DNA of 64,000 bases. Source: Candidatus Latescibacterota bacterium. GTDB lineage: Bacteria; Latescibacterota; UBA2968; UBA8231. Positions within the stretch are counted from its first letter, which is position 1. Each line of letters begins with the position of its first letter. Position numbers and translations under genes: made by a program. A model generated the notes under the pieces. The model was given only the letters and a program-made list of their open reading frames with translations, made no database searches and had not been told where the DNA came from. Positions 25,439 to 35,251 of the stretch are shown here, piece by piece. The stretch spans positions 1 to 64,000 of the forward strand of contig JAJEFJ010000075.1 of assembly GCA_022820485.1 (NCBI GenBank), read 5' to 3'.

Positions 25439-28168
25439 ATGTACGGCAAATACGGGTTGGTTTTCCTGCTCCTCAGCAGCTTGATGAGTCCAGATTGGCT
25501 CGAGGCGCAGGATTACGGATCTCGCCTCGGAGTACAGCGCGGTGGTCGGGTGTCGTATGAACCTCGGGGCCCGGGCGTGCTCTTTGACGCGCTCGATCCA
25601 ACCCTCAAACGCTGGTACGTGCCCCAGGAACTCTACAACGAGTACCGCTGGCGGCCTTGGCAGTACAACAACTACGCCCGCGAGAATTACCAGCGCTACG
25701 TCAATACAGCCATAGAGGGCAATTACTTCTACGACCTATACGGCAATTTTGTCACCCAAGGTTGGCTGATATACGACATGCGCCGGCAACAACCGGCCGA
25801 GTTCGGCAGCACCGTATTCAAGGACAGCCGCTATGGCTCGTGGTTCAACAACGTCTTGATCGCCTCCGACAGCAAGGGCCAGAATCACTATGCGGTGACC
25901 ATTGGCAATAGCATCCGCACGACACTGACGCCGCTGACTTTTTCCAAGCCGGCCTTCAACGGCATCCAGGCCGATTTTGCCTCGGACAAGTACCAGGCCA
26001 CGGTGCTAATGTCGCGCATCAGTGCACCCAACCAAGTGGGCGTTGCCGTCGGTGCCGTGCCCACGGGCGTGTCGAATACCACCGATTTTCTCGGCGGCCA
26101 CTTCACTGCCCAAGTGGGCGATTTCGTTACCTTGGGGACCACCTATATCAACGCCCATCAGTCCAATACGCTGTTGGAGAGCTTTTTAGGCGGTCGCGCC
26201 CAAGGCGATTTGACCGTCGATCAAAACAGCAGCGCCGTCACCCGCATCGAAATCCTGCTCGAAGACGACTCGCCCGCCGACGGCCGGGGTGGGGCGGCGC
26301 TGTTTTCGCAAAATATCATCATCACGGCGATCCGGGATTTCAATACCGGCGAGCGCGAAACCGTCACGGGCAAGGAGATCAACTTTGCGCCTCTCGTCCA
26401 GGGGGGGTTCCAGCGGCAGGGGGGCTTTTTGGCTGCGGACGGGGACGAGACCATTCGCCTCATCTACGATTTTTCCGACCGCGCCTATCTAGGTCCCGAC
26501 CCCTCGACCATTGTAGAAGTTACTTTCGAATTGGTGCTGGCCAACGACTACAAGGTGTCGATGGCTTCCAATCGCCAACTGAGCCGCGCCGGAGAATTCC
26601 ACCCCCTGCTAATCGCCCGGGCCGACGGCAATGTGCGCGACACTTCAAACCAGCGGCTCGTGCGCTTTGACTACGGTCTGCCCACAGCCAACCAAATTTT
26701 CGGTTTCCACCTCGCCACGACGAGCTTCTTGGGCTTTGATACCTATGCCGAGTACGCGGTCAATCACCAGTTCAGGAAGTACCCCAACCCCAATGTAGAA
26801 GGCGACCACGAATCGGCTTCGCGGCGCGCCGACGCTTGGATGCTAAACGCGGCGAAAAACGCCTATCCGTGGTTTGTCTATGGCGAGGCCTTCAGCATGG
26901 GCAAAGACTACGCGACCAGCATTTTTCTCAGCGACCAACGGGGCGTCATCGACTATGCGACCCAGAACCGATTCTTCGAATTCGTCGAGGACAACGACGA
27001 CCAAGACCGCACCCCCGACTGGGGGCGCGCCTTTCAGGCCGGTCCCGATATCGAGGTCTTTCCGGGCTGGGACGAGAACAACGATTTCATCAACGACTTC
27101 AACCAAAATGACAACCGCACGCGCGAGAATCAGTTGCCCGATTACGAAGAACCCTTCCTGCGCTATCACAGCGACCGGCCCGAGTTCCTCTTTGGCATTG
27201 ATCTCAATAACAACGGCTGGATCGACCGCTTTGAGAACGACACCGAGCCAGACTTCCCCTACAAACGCGACCATCGGGGGTACAATGCCTATGGCGGTGT
27301 CCATCTGACGCCGGAGACTCGGCTGACTGCGGGGCGCACCCGGCAGTGGTTGATTTCGTCTGCGCGGCGCAGCGAGACCAGTTACGCTCTCTTCACCTTT
27401 GACAAGGATATCGCCGACTTGGGGCGCATCCGGGTTTTTGAACATCTGAAACGGGCGCGCGACAATATAGCCGACGACCGCATTGCGCCCCTGCCCTTTT
27501 TCCGCGGTCCGCAGCTACCCGTCCAAGATGTGCTGGCGGCCCGAGACACTTGGATCAACACCGTGTGGCTGGGCTTCAGCTACACGGGCACGGCCAACCT
27601 GACGGTGGAAAACAAGTTCAAGTACGAATTTTTTCATCAATTGCTCGACGATGAGGTGTTGGCAGAGTTGGGCGCTCGGCGGGACTCGCGCTTTTTCGGG
27701 CTGATCAATAAAGCCGAGTATGCTCTCAATGTAGCAGGGGTGGAATTGATGCCTCGGGTCAAAAGCGAGTACCTGATTGACTCGCCCTTTCTGCGCTCCG
27801 AAGACGAGCGCAAGCAGTGGATTCCGAGTTTGTTTTTCATCACCCGCCTGCCGCTGATGCCGCGCACCCAGATCGAAGCGGGCTTGGAACAGAGCTACCG
27901 CTGGGAGTTGCTAAGCGACGAGGAGGCCCTAGTTGAGACTGGGGCCGAAGGAGTGGGTACCGGGGATCAGCGCGAGACGATTTTGGCGATCCAGGCGACC
28001 AATATTAGCGATTATTTGGGCTATAAACTGATCACTCAGCTCGGTTTCCAATACGAGCGCCGGGCCGCGGAAATCGTCGAAAAGAAAAACACTGATTTCG
28101 GTTTGGGAAACAGGACCTCGACCGGTTTCACGACCTTTATCACGGTGTACGCCGGTCTGGGCCTCTAG
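25439..28168 (+). CDS. Large secreted or outer-membrane protein with EF-hand-type loops (copy 1)
   Basis: The protein has 909 residues with a signal peptide (MYGKYGLVFLLLSSLMSPDW, cleaved near LEAQ). I recognise no named family. The N-terminal ~130 residues are aromatic-rich (KRWYVPQELYNEYRWRPWQY), and the middle is beta-rich with VTFELVLANDYKVSMASNRQ. The loop DLNNNGWIDRFE (residues 588-599) is a canonical 12-residue EF-hand calcium loop, and a second acidic loop begins DENNDFINDFNQND near 545. The C-terminal ~250 residues alternate as in beta strands and end FITVYAGLGL, which could be a barrel. It is paralogous to the next gene throughout and co-transcribed with it. Confidence 0.75.
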   Translation: MYGKYGLVFLLLSSLMSPDWLEAQDYGSRLGVQRGGRVSYEPRGPGVLFDALDPTLKRWYVPQELYNEYRWRPWQYNNYARENYQRYVNTAIEGNYFYDLYGNFVTQGWLIYDMRRQQPAEFGSTVFKDSRYGSWFNNVLIASDSKGQNHYAVTIGNSIRTTLTPLTFSKPAFNGIQADFASDKYQATVLMSRISAPNQVGVAVGAVPTGVSNTTDFLGGHFTAQVGDFVTLGTTYINAHQSNTLLESFLGGRAQGDLTVDQNSSAVTRIEILLEDDSPADGRGGAALFSQNIIITAIRDFNTGERETVTGKEINFAPLVQGGFQRQGGFLAADGDETIRLIYDFSDRAYLGPDPSTIVEVTFELVLANDYKVSMASNRQLSRAGEFHPLLIARADGNVRDTSNQRLVRFDYGLPTANQIFGFHLATTSFLGFDTYAEYAVNHQFRKYPNPNVEGDHESASRRADAWMLNAAKNAYPWFVYGEAFSMGKDYATSIFLSDQRGVIDYATQNRFFEFVEDNDDQDRTPDWGRAFQAGPDIEVFPGWDENNDFINDFNQNDNRTRENQLPDYEEPFLRYHSDRPEFLFGIDLNNNGWIDRFENDTEPDFPYKRDHRGYNAYGGVHLTPETRLTAGRTRQWLISSARRSETSYALFTFDKDIADLGRIRVFEHLKRARDNIADDRIAPLPFFRGPQLPVQDVLAARDTWINTVWLGFSYTGTANLTVENKFKYEFFHQLLDDEVLAELGARRDSRFFGLINKAEYALNVAGVELMPRVKSEYLIDSPFLRSEDERKQWIPSLFFITRLPLMPRTQIEAGLEQSYRWELLSDEEALVETGAEGVGTGDQRETILAIQATNISDYLGYKLITQLGFQYERRAAEIVEKKNTDFGLGNRTSTGFTTFITVYAGLGL

Positions 28169-28170
28169 CC

Positions 28171-30903
28171 GTGGCACGTGCGGTTATTATCACACTCGCC
28201 CTGTTGACGCTCGGCTCTAGCGATCTCCGCGCTGAGGAATACGGCAATCGCTTGGGGCAGGGGCACGGCGTCGGACTGCAATATGTCACGCGCAGCCGCA
28301 GCACGCTCATCAACGCCATCGATCCAAGGGTGCAGAAGTGGTACATGCCCCAAGAATTGTACAGCGAATACCGCCTGAAGCAGTGGGAGTACACCAACTA
28401 TGCGAGGAATTTCTATCGCAGCTATTTATCGGCGACGCTCGAAGGAGATTACTTCTACGATCTGTTTGGTCGTCGCGTGATGCACGGGTGGTTGGTCTAT
28501 GAGGCGCGAAAAGAACAACCGAGGGCCTCAGAGGGCAATAGTTTGCTCAAGGGCCTGCCCTACGGCGGCAATTTCCAGAACCTGATCATTGCCTCTGACT
28601 CCAAGGGACAGCACCATTTCTCTCTGACTATAGGCGATGAGATCGCTACGACCCTCACGCCGATGACGTTCCGCAAGGCCGTCTTCAACGGCGTTCAGTT
28701 TCACTATCTGCGGGATCGCTACGCCGGTACGGTGCTGTTGTCGCGCATCAGCGCGCCGCTGGTTACTACCTCATCGTTCGACGTGGGGCTGACCAATGCC
28801 ACGGAATTGACTGCTGGGCGTCTCACTGCCGAGGTGGGCGAACACGTCACGGTCGGCGGCACGTACGTCAATAGCCACAATAGCCGCGCCACCTTGGAGC
28901 GCTTTGCCGGCAATATGTTCAAGGGATTTCTCACCACCGACCAAGCGGGCAACGCCGTTACTTTTGTCGAGGTGCGTCTCGGCGACGATTCGCCCGAAGA
29001 TGGCGAGAATGGGGCCGTACTCTTCGCCGAGAACATCATCCTAAAGGATGTAAACGGCCATCAGTGGAACGGCGCGCAGGTCGGTTATGTGCCGTCGCGC
29101 ACAGGCGGTGAACTGCGCGACGGTTTTGCGGTGGCAGACGGCGGCGACCGCATTGTGCTGCGCTACAATCTCGAAGCCTTGGCCTCGGCGCGGGTCGTGG
29201 AGGTAGAAGGCGAGCCTATGTGGCTCCCAACTACGGTCGATTCCCTCGCCGAGGTGGGCTTTGAATTGGTCTTGGCCAACGATTATCGAGTTGAGATCGC
29301 TTCGAATCGCCAAACCAATATAGAAGCTCAGCCGGTCTTTCTCTTGGTCGAGAGCGCTCCGGGCAATGTCGGCGATACTTCCAACCGGCGCACCGTGCGC
29401 TTTGACTACGGTCTGCCCACGGCTAACCAGATCGCTGGCCTCACCTTGGAAGTGCGCCAAGTGTGGGGTTTTGACCTGTACGCCGAATTAAACGTCAACC
29501 ACCGCTTTGCGCAGTACCCCAGCCCCTTGTTGGCGACCCATCGAACGTCCTCTAGACAGGCCCAAGCGTGGATGGTCAATCTAGCGCAAATACGCGCGCC
29601 CTATTTTTTGCACGGCGAAATTTTCAGCATGGACCCAGATTACACCACCAGCGTCTTTATGACCGAGACCAACGGGCGAGTCGATTACGTCGATCAAGAG
29701 TCCTTTTTATACGACTATGTCGATGACAACGACGATTTGGATCGCTTCCCGGACCAAAAGCGCCGGTGGCAGTCATCGGGGTTGGGACAAACTCTTTCCA
29801 CCGGCGAGGGGGCAGCCGATCCGGCCGTGTTTCCCGGTTGGGACGAAAACGGCGATTTCATCTCCGATTTCAATCAGAACGATACGCCGACGCGCCGCAA
29901 TGCACTGGCCGATTACGAGGAGCCCTTTTTGCGCTTCAACGTCGATCGGCCCGAGTTCCTTTTTGGCGTTGACATGAACAACAACGGCTGGATCGACCGC
30001 TTTGAAGACGATGTTGATCCCGATTATCCCTACGACCGGAATCTGCGGGGATACAATGTGTACGGCGGCGTCGATGTCGTGCCCAAAGTACGCCTGACCG
30101 TGGGCCAGACGCGGCAATGGCAGTTATCGACCAAGCGGCGCAGTGAGGCTGCGTATGGTCTTTTCGTCTTGGAACGGGACTGGCCCGGCATTGGTCGCCT
30201 GCGCGTCTTTGAGCATTTGAAGAAAGTGCGCGACAACATAGCGGACGACCGCTTGGCAGCCTCGCAGGCCATTGGCGCTCAGCAGGCCGTGGTGGAAGAT
30301 CCGCTAGCGGCCCAGAACACTTGGATCAACACCGTGTGGCTGGGGTTCGATTACACCGGCCTAGGCGCTCTGCAGGTAATCAACAAATTCAAGTACGAGC
30401 TCTTGCACCAGCGCGACGAGCAGCAGGTGCTCACCGAGCGCGGTGCCCGCCGTCGCGGGCGCTTTTTGGGCGTGGTCAACAAGGCCGATTACGGCCGCGA
30501 TATTGGCCGCATACACATCCGGCCGCGCCTTAAAAACGAGTTCTTCTGGGACGTTCCCTACCTTGAACGGGCAAGCGAGCGCCAGTGGTGGAAACAGATG
30601 CTGTCGTTCAGCGTGCGCTTCCCCATTCTCAAGGAGTCGTGGATTGAGACGGGCGTTGAACAGGTTTTTATCACTGACCTAGCCACGGACGCAAAGCAAA
30701 TGGCTGCGGGCGAGCGCACGGGCGATGGCCAACAGACAGTTCTGGCGATCCAGTTGACTAACTACGGTACGTACATGGGCTACCGCTCGATCATGCAGTG
30801 CGGCTTGCGCTTTGATCGGGACCAGTTTGAACGCGTTGACCGGAAGTCCGAAACCAAGACGGGTAGCCTCGTCTTTGTCTCGTTCTACGCCGGTCTGGAG
30901 TAG
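28171..30903 (+). CDS. Large secreted or outer-membrane protein with EF-hand-type loops (copy 2)
   Basis: The protein has 910 residues from a GTG start two bases after the stop of copy 1, so translation is probably coupled. A signal peptide (MARAVIITLALLTLGSSDLR, cleaved near AEE) is followed by the same blocks as copy 1: QKWYMPQELYSEYRLKQWEY, IIASDSKGQHHFSLTIGDEI, VGFELVLANDYRVEIASNRQ, the acidic loop DENGDFISDFNQND near 558, and the EF-hand loop DMNNNGWIDRFE at 601-612. It ends FVSFYAGLE. An ancient duplication is likely because conserved blocks alternate with diverged ones. The function is unknown. Context suggests a surface structure together with FlgD-Ig paralogs C and D. Confidence 0.75.
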   Translation: MARAVIITLALLTLGSSDLRAEEYGNRLGQGHGVGLQYVTRSRSTLINAIDPRVQKWYMPQELYSEYRLKQWEYTNYARNFYRSYLSATLEGDYFYDLFGRRVMHGWLVYEARKEQPRASEGNSLLKGLPYGGNFQNLIIASDSKGQHHFSLTIGDEIATTLTPMTFRKAVFNGVQFHYLRDRYAGTVLLSRISAPLVTTSSFDVGLTNATELTAGRLTAEVGEHVTVGGTYVNSHNSRATLERFAGNMFKGFLTTDQAGNAVTFVEVRLGDDSPEDGENGAVLFAENIILKDVNGHQWNGAQVGYVPSRTGGELRDGFAVADGGDRIVLRYNLEALASARVVEVEGEPMWLPTTVDSLAEVGFELVLANDYRVEIASNRQTNIEAQPVFLLVESAPGNVGDTSNRRTVRFDYGLPTANQIAGLTLEVRQVWGFDLYAELNVNHRFAQYPSPLLATHRTSSRQAQAWMVNLAQIRAPYFLHGEIFSMDPDYTTSVFMTETNGRVDYVDQESFLYDYVDDNDDLDRFPDQKRRWQSSGLGQTLSTGEGAADPAVFPGWDENGDFISDFNQNDTPTRRNALADYEEPFLRFNVDRPEFLFGVDMNNNGWIDRFEDDVDPDYPYDRNLRGYNVYGGVDVVPKVRLTVGQTRQWQLSTKRRSEAAYGLFVLERDWPGIGRLRVFEHLKKVRDNIADDRLAASQAIGAQQAVVEDPLAAQNTWINTVWLGFDYTGLGALQVINKFKYELLHQRDEQQVLTERGARRRGRFLGVVNKADYGRDIGRIHIRPRLKNEFFWDVPYLERASERQWWKQMLSFSVRFPILKESWIETGVEQVFITDLATDAKQMAAGERTGDGQQTVLAIQLTNYGTYMGYRSIMQCGLRFDRDQFERVDRKSETKTGSLVFVSFYAGLE

Positions 30904-30913
30904 GAGAATTGCT

Positions 30914-33427
30914 ATGACGAGCAGACATTGGGCGAGCTGGATGTTAGTCGTCGCGCTCGGTTGCCGGGCCGCAGTGGCTCAAGAGGGGTACGCGATCCAA
31001 GGCAACCGCATTGTCACCCAAGGTGCAGACCAGTGGCACCAATGGATTTTTCCCTTTGGCACGGTCGATATCGACTCCGAGGGCGCTAGACCGCACTTTG
31101 TGGCGTCGGAACTCAATGCCTGCCTCAATGCGCACCGCTTTCCCCTATGGGCCGACGAAGATGAAAAGGAAGGGGGGATCTTGTCGGCTGGATCGGGGCT
31201 GGCTGGAGCAGTGCGCATCCTCGACGGCAATGTAGATACCTACTGGGAGCCCGACCTAGACGATCCACAGGATCTGTGGTGGGTGGCGATTGACTTGGGG
31301 CGGATCGTATCGGCCAAGCACATTGTTTTGCGCTTTGCCCGGGAAGGTGAGGGCGATCCGTTTTACCAATTCCGCCTGATGGTGGCCGACGGCGAGGGCA
31401 AGGTTGGCGATAATCTCGATTATCACTTGGTCGGCAAGACCGAGCGGCCCAATGTCGATCAACGCGAATTTTCGTTTGATCTACAGCCCTTTCAAAGTGC
31501 CGATCCCCATTTTACCGGCGATGCCTTTCGCTTTGTGCAGGTGGTGATGACGGACAGCCGCTTGGGCAAGGCCGAGGAAGTGGATAGCTTGGCCTATCAG
31601 AATTTGCCAGCGGCTTTGCAGGGCGCAGTGGAGTACTTCGGTCGCAGTCGCAGCGGGAGCGAGTGGCTGCTCGACAGGGATGCCTATGAACTGCTCGATC
31701 AGTCCGAGCGGGGTTCAATCCGCTATTACCGCCGCGAACAACCGCGCCTCGCCGAGGTCGAAGTCTGGACCTTGGGCGAGAATATATCGCTGGGGGCGAT
31801 CCAGCGGGGCGGCACAGTGGAAGGGCACGGCTTTAATCCCACCCGCAGCCTCGATGGGGACTACACAACTTGGTACGGTCTGCAGCAGAGTTATACCCGC
31901 GAGGCGGCCGAGCCCGAGCGGCAAGTCCTCTTTGACCTAGGGGCTTTGTACTGGCTGGATTTATTCCACTTTCTGCCGCCGGCGGCCCGCAGCGCCGGCG
32001 GCACGCTGGGCAATTATCGGATGAAACTGTCGGACGGTTCGCTAGCCCCGGACGGGAGCTTGCAGTGGGTGCAGGTCGAAGAGCGGCGAGTCTTCCGCCA
32101 GCCTCGGTTCCAAGAGGTGCGCTTCGAACTGCAAAAGGTCCGCTACATCGCCTTCGACTACCTAGTGGGCAGGGGGGGCAACAGAGCTGGATGGTCCGAA
32201 CTCCAGGCCTACGGCGAGGGCTATCAGCCGGAAGTGGTGCTAGAATCGCCGTTGATCGACTTGAGCAGTAGCATGAATTTGACCACGCTCCACTGGGAGG
32301 CCGACGTCCCGCCCGGTACGCGCATTGAGGTGGCCACCCGCACCGGCGATCAGACCAAAGTCAACACCACGTATTACCGGAGCGACGGCGCTGAGGTGGA
32401 CAAAAAAGCGTACCATAAATTGATTGCCGCGCTCAAGGGGGATTCGCTCAATGTGTTGGTCGTCGACGAGGAAACTTGGAGCCCTTGGAGCAAACCGCAC
32501 CTGCTGTCGGGCCAAGTCATCACGTCGCCGTCGCCGCGCCGCTTCCTCAAGACTCAAGTGCGGTTGAGCAGCGACGACCCGCAAAATGCCGTGCTATTGC
32601 GGCGTTTGGAGGTGTCGTTTTCCCAACCGTGGGTGGGCAGAGCCTTGGGCGAGGTATTCCCGGTGCAAGTGGAACATCCGGGAGAGGACACGCGGCTGAC
32701 CTTTTTCGTGCGGCCTGTGCGGCGGGTGGGCGATCCGGGCATTGACGAGGTGTTGTTGGTCAGTTCAGGGGAGACGCCGCTGGCGCTGCGGGAGGTACGC
32801 CTTGGCTCGGCAGCAGAAGTAGCTGCCGGAGGTGGCGAAGCGCTGGGCCTAGATGTGGTGGAAGTGCTCGAGACCGCGACCGATTCGCTGTGGGTACGCC
32901 TGCCCGACGCGGTTGGCCGCAACGAGGTCCTCGCGGTCGATGTATTGACTGCGCTATTTGGTCACGGCGTTTCCTTTGCCGGACGGGTGGGCAACCGCGA
33001 TGATTCGGGAACTTGGCAATTAGTCGAAGCCGATCAGGAGGCCGTGGCCGAAGTGGAAAGCGGCGTCCTGCGGGTGTTGGTGCCCTCGGGGCAGGTGGGT
33101 TTGGCGGACCTGACGCTGGATACAAAGGTTGTGACGCCCAATGGGGATGGGATAAACGACGCAGCGCGGATTGGCTTTGAAGTGCTGCGCTTGGATGGAG
33201 CCCAAGTGGTGATCGTCTCGGTGCACGATCTGGCCGGTCGCCGCCTTTGGACCATAGAGCAGGTGCGCGAGCGGGCGAGCGGGCAATACGAGGTGGTTTG
33301 GGAGGGGGTGGATGATGCGGGCGAGCGGGTGCCGCCGGGGACGTATATTTTGCGGGTGGAGGTGGATGCAGATGCGCGCAGCAATGTGCGGACTAAGATA
33401 ATGCGGCTAGCTCACGTGGTGTATTGA
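30914..33427 (+). CDS. Secreted discoidin-like protein with C-terminal FlgD-type Ig domain (paralog D)
   Basis: The protein has 837 residues from the ATG at 30914, with AGGAGAA upstream; the longer frame overlaps copy 2 of the EF-hand protein. The signal peptide ends near AAVAQ. Two F5/8C-like regions are visible: around residues 85-200 (VDTYWEPDLDDPQDLWWVAI, then KHIVLRFAREGEGD) and around 290-440 (GDYTTWYGLQQ, DLGALYWLDLFHFLPP). A GEVFPVQVEHPGEDTRLTFF module and a FlgD-like Ig domain opened by VVTPNGDGINDAARI follow, and the end is AHVVY. It is the longest of the six paralogs and the only one with two apparent discoidin units. Confidence 0.8.
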   Translation: MTSRHWASWMLVVALGCRAAVAQEGYAIQGNRIVTQGADQWHQWIFPFGTVDIDSEGARPHFVASELNACLNAHRFPLWADEDEKEGGILSAGSGLAGAVRILDGNVDTYWEPDLDDPQDLWWVAIDLGRIVSAKHIVLRFAREGEGDPFYQFRLMVADGEGKVGDNLDYHLVGKTERPNVDQREFSFDLQPFQSADPHFTGDAFRFVQVVMTDSRLGKAEEVDSLAYQNLPAALQGAVEYFGRSRSGSEWLLDRDAYELLDQSERGSIRYYRREQPRLAEVEVWTLGENISLGAIQRGGTVEGHGFNPTRSLDGDYTTWYGLQQSYTREAAEPERQVLFDLGALYWLDLFHFLPPAARSAGGTLGNYRMKLSDGSLAPDGSLQWVQVEERRVFRQPRFQEVRFELQKVRYIAFDYLVGRGGNRAGWSELQAYGEGYQPEVVLESPLIDLSSSMNLTTLHWEADVPPGTRIEVATRTGDQTKVNTTYYRSDGAEVDKKAYHKLIAALKGDSLNVLVVDEETWSPWSKPHLLSGQVITSPSPRRFLKTQVRLSSDDPQNAVLLRRLEVSFSQPWVGRALGEVFPVQVEHPGEDTRLTFFVRPVRRVGDPGIDEVLLVSSGETPLALREVRLGSAAEVAAGGGEALGLDVVEVLETATDSLWVRLPDAVGRNEVLAVDVLTALFGHGVSFAGRVGNRDDSGTWQLVEADQEAVAEVESGVLRVLVPSGQVGLADLTLDTKVVTPNGDGINDAARIGFEVLRLDGAQVVIVSVHDLAGRRLWTIEQVRERASGQYEVVWEGVDDAGERVPPGTYILRVEVDADARSNVRTKIMRLAHVVY

Positions 33428-33436
33428 GGCGCAGGG

Positions 33437-35251
33437 GTGGGCCGCCAAGTCCAACGATTGACAGCTATCTTGGCGCTTGGCTGGTCTATGGGCTGCCAAA
33501 GCGAGCCGCCGCCGGTGCGTTTTACCGACGCCACCGACCAAGCGGGCCTTTCTTTTATCCACGAAAACGGTGCCGCCGGGCAGTACTTTCTCATCGAGAC
33601 TATGGGTGCGGGCGGGGCGCTGGCCGACTTTGACGAGGACGGCGACTTAGATGTCTATCTGGTCAACGGTTTCGATTTAAGAGGCTTGGACGCCCCGCCG
33701 ATCAACTTGGTGCATCGAGAAGACGGCCTCTATTGGGTGGCTCCATCAGCCCCCAGCGCCGCGGACCGCTCTGCAGACCCAGCCGATTACGCGGTCGCGC
33801 TGGCCCCCGTAGCTGGGGTGGAACCAAGGGGCAATGCGCTCTACCGCAACGAAGGGACTGGTACTTTTGTCGAAGTGCCCAATGCTGGTGGGGCTGCGGA
33901 CCTAGGTTATGGCATGGGCGTAGCTGTGGCCGATGCCGACAACGACGGCGACCAGGACCTGTACGTGACCAACTACGGGCCCAATGTTCTCTATCACAAC
34001 CGAGGGGACGCCTCCTTCACCCGCAGCCGTGGCGTCGAGGCCCCCCAATGGAGCGCCAGCGCTGCCTTTTTCGACCGCGACAACGATGGTGCGCTCGATC
34101 TGTACGTGGTCAATTATCTCGATTTTACCCTAGCTACCAATAAAATCTGCGGCGGTTTCATCCGCACTGACGACGCGGGCTTGCGCGCGATTGGGGAAGA
34201 TACGCGCTCGTACTGCGCGCCCAGCGAGTACGGGGGCGTGCCCGATGTGCTCTACCACAACGAGGGGGAAGGCACTTTTACCGATGTATCCATTGCCGCG
34301 GGTATCGCCAATCCCAAGGGCAAGGGCTTGGGCGTGGTGGCTTGGGACTGGAACGAGGACGGCTACCAGGATCTATACGTGGCCAACGACGGGGTGGCCA
34401 ACTTCCTCTACCAAAACGCCGGCGATGGCACCTTCCGCGAGATAGCCCTACAAGCCGGGGTGGCCTACAATGTGCGCGGCCAAGCCGAGGCTGGCATGGG
34501 GGTGGACATCAGCGATTGCGACCGCGATGGCGATTGGGATCTGTTCGTCACCAATTTCTCCCGCGAAACCAATACGCTCTACCGCAATGAAGGAACCTAC
34601 TTCAAAGATGTGACTGCGACGTCGGGCTTGGGCCGGCCGAGTTGGCTCTATTTGGGCTTTGGCACCGCGTTTTTCGATTACGACCACGACGGCGACCAAG
34701 ATCTGTACGTGGCCAACGGCCACGTCTTGGACCGCGTCCATATACTGCAACCTGGGGTGCGCTACGCCCAAGAGCATCAGCTATTTCGCAACGACGGCTC
34801 CTGCCGCTTCGCGGATGTGGCAGACAGTGCGGGGAGTTGGTTCGCGCAAGAGCAAATAAGTCGAGGGTTGGCCCAAGGCGACTGGGACGGCGACGGCGAT
34901 TTGGACCTGCTGGTGACCAATTGCGGAGGACCAGCCAAGCTAGCGCGCAATCACAACGGCAACAGGCGCAATTGGATCTCAATCAAGCTGGTGGCGACAG
35001 CGGCCAATCGGGATGCGGTGGGAGCCGAGGTGCGGCTGGTGACTGGTTCGTTGGAACAGCGCCGCCTAGTGAGGAGTGGGAGCAGCTATTTATCGGCTGG
35101 CGACCGGCGACTCCACTTTGGCTTGGGAGGCCACGAGCGCATTGACCTGCTGGAAGTCCAATGGCCGGATGGGACCATGGAGGGATTTCGGGATCTACCC
35201 GCCGATCAAAATTTGCTAATTGAGCAAGGACGGGGTGTGCAGGATGAATAG
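33437..35251 (+). CDS. CRTAC1-family lipoprotein: VCBS/FG-GAP repeats and ASPIC/UnbV domain (copy 2)
   Basis: The protein has 604 residues from a probable GTG at 33437, nine bases after the previous stop. The N-terminus has a lipobox-like LGWSMGC followed by a Pro-rich linker. Repeated Ca-binding loops are seen in DFDEDGDLDVYLVNG, DADNDGDQDLYVTNYG, DRDNDGALDLYVV and DYDHDGDQDLYVANG. The ASPIC/UnbV end contains GSSYLSAGDRRLHFGLG and LEVQWPDGT. This is a predicted lipoprotein of the outer envelope. The downstream glycosyltransferase-TPR gene begins within its last eight bases (ATGAATAG overlap), so the two are translationally coupled. The weak upstream ribosome site leaves the exact start uncertain. 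Confidence 0.87.
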   Translation: MGRQVQRLTAILALGWSMGCQSEPPPVRFTDATDQAGLSFIHENGAAGQYFLIETMGAGGALADFDEDGDLDVYLVNGFDLRGLDAPPINLVHREDGLYWVAPSAPSAADRSADPADYAVALAPVAGVEPRGNALYRNEGTGTFVEVPNAGGAADLGYGMGVAVADADNDGDQDLYVTNYGPNVLYHNRGDASFTRSRGVEAPQWSASAAFFDRDNDGALDLYVVNYLDFTLATNKICGGFIRTDDAGLRAIGEDTRSYCAPSEYGGVPDVLYHNEGEGTFTDVSIAAGIANPKGKGLGVVAWDWNEDGYQDLYVANDGVANFLYQNAGDGTFREIALQAGVAYNVRGQAEAGMGVDISDCDRDGDWDLFVTNFSRETNTLYRNEGTYFKDVTATSGLGRPSWLYLGFGTAFFDYDHDGDQDLYVANGHVLDRVHILQPGVRYAQEHQLFRNDGSCRFADVADSAGSWFAQEQISRGLAQGDWDGDGDLDLLVTNCGGPAKLARNHNGNRRNWISIKLVATAANRDAVGAEVRLVTGSLEQRRLVRSGSSYLSAGDRRLHFGLGGHERIDLLEVQWPDGTMEGFRDLPADQNLLIEQGRGVQDE

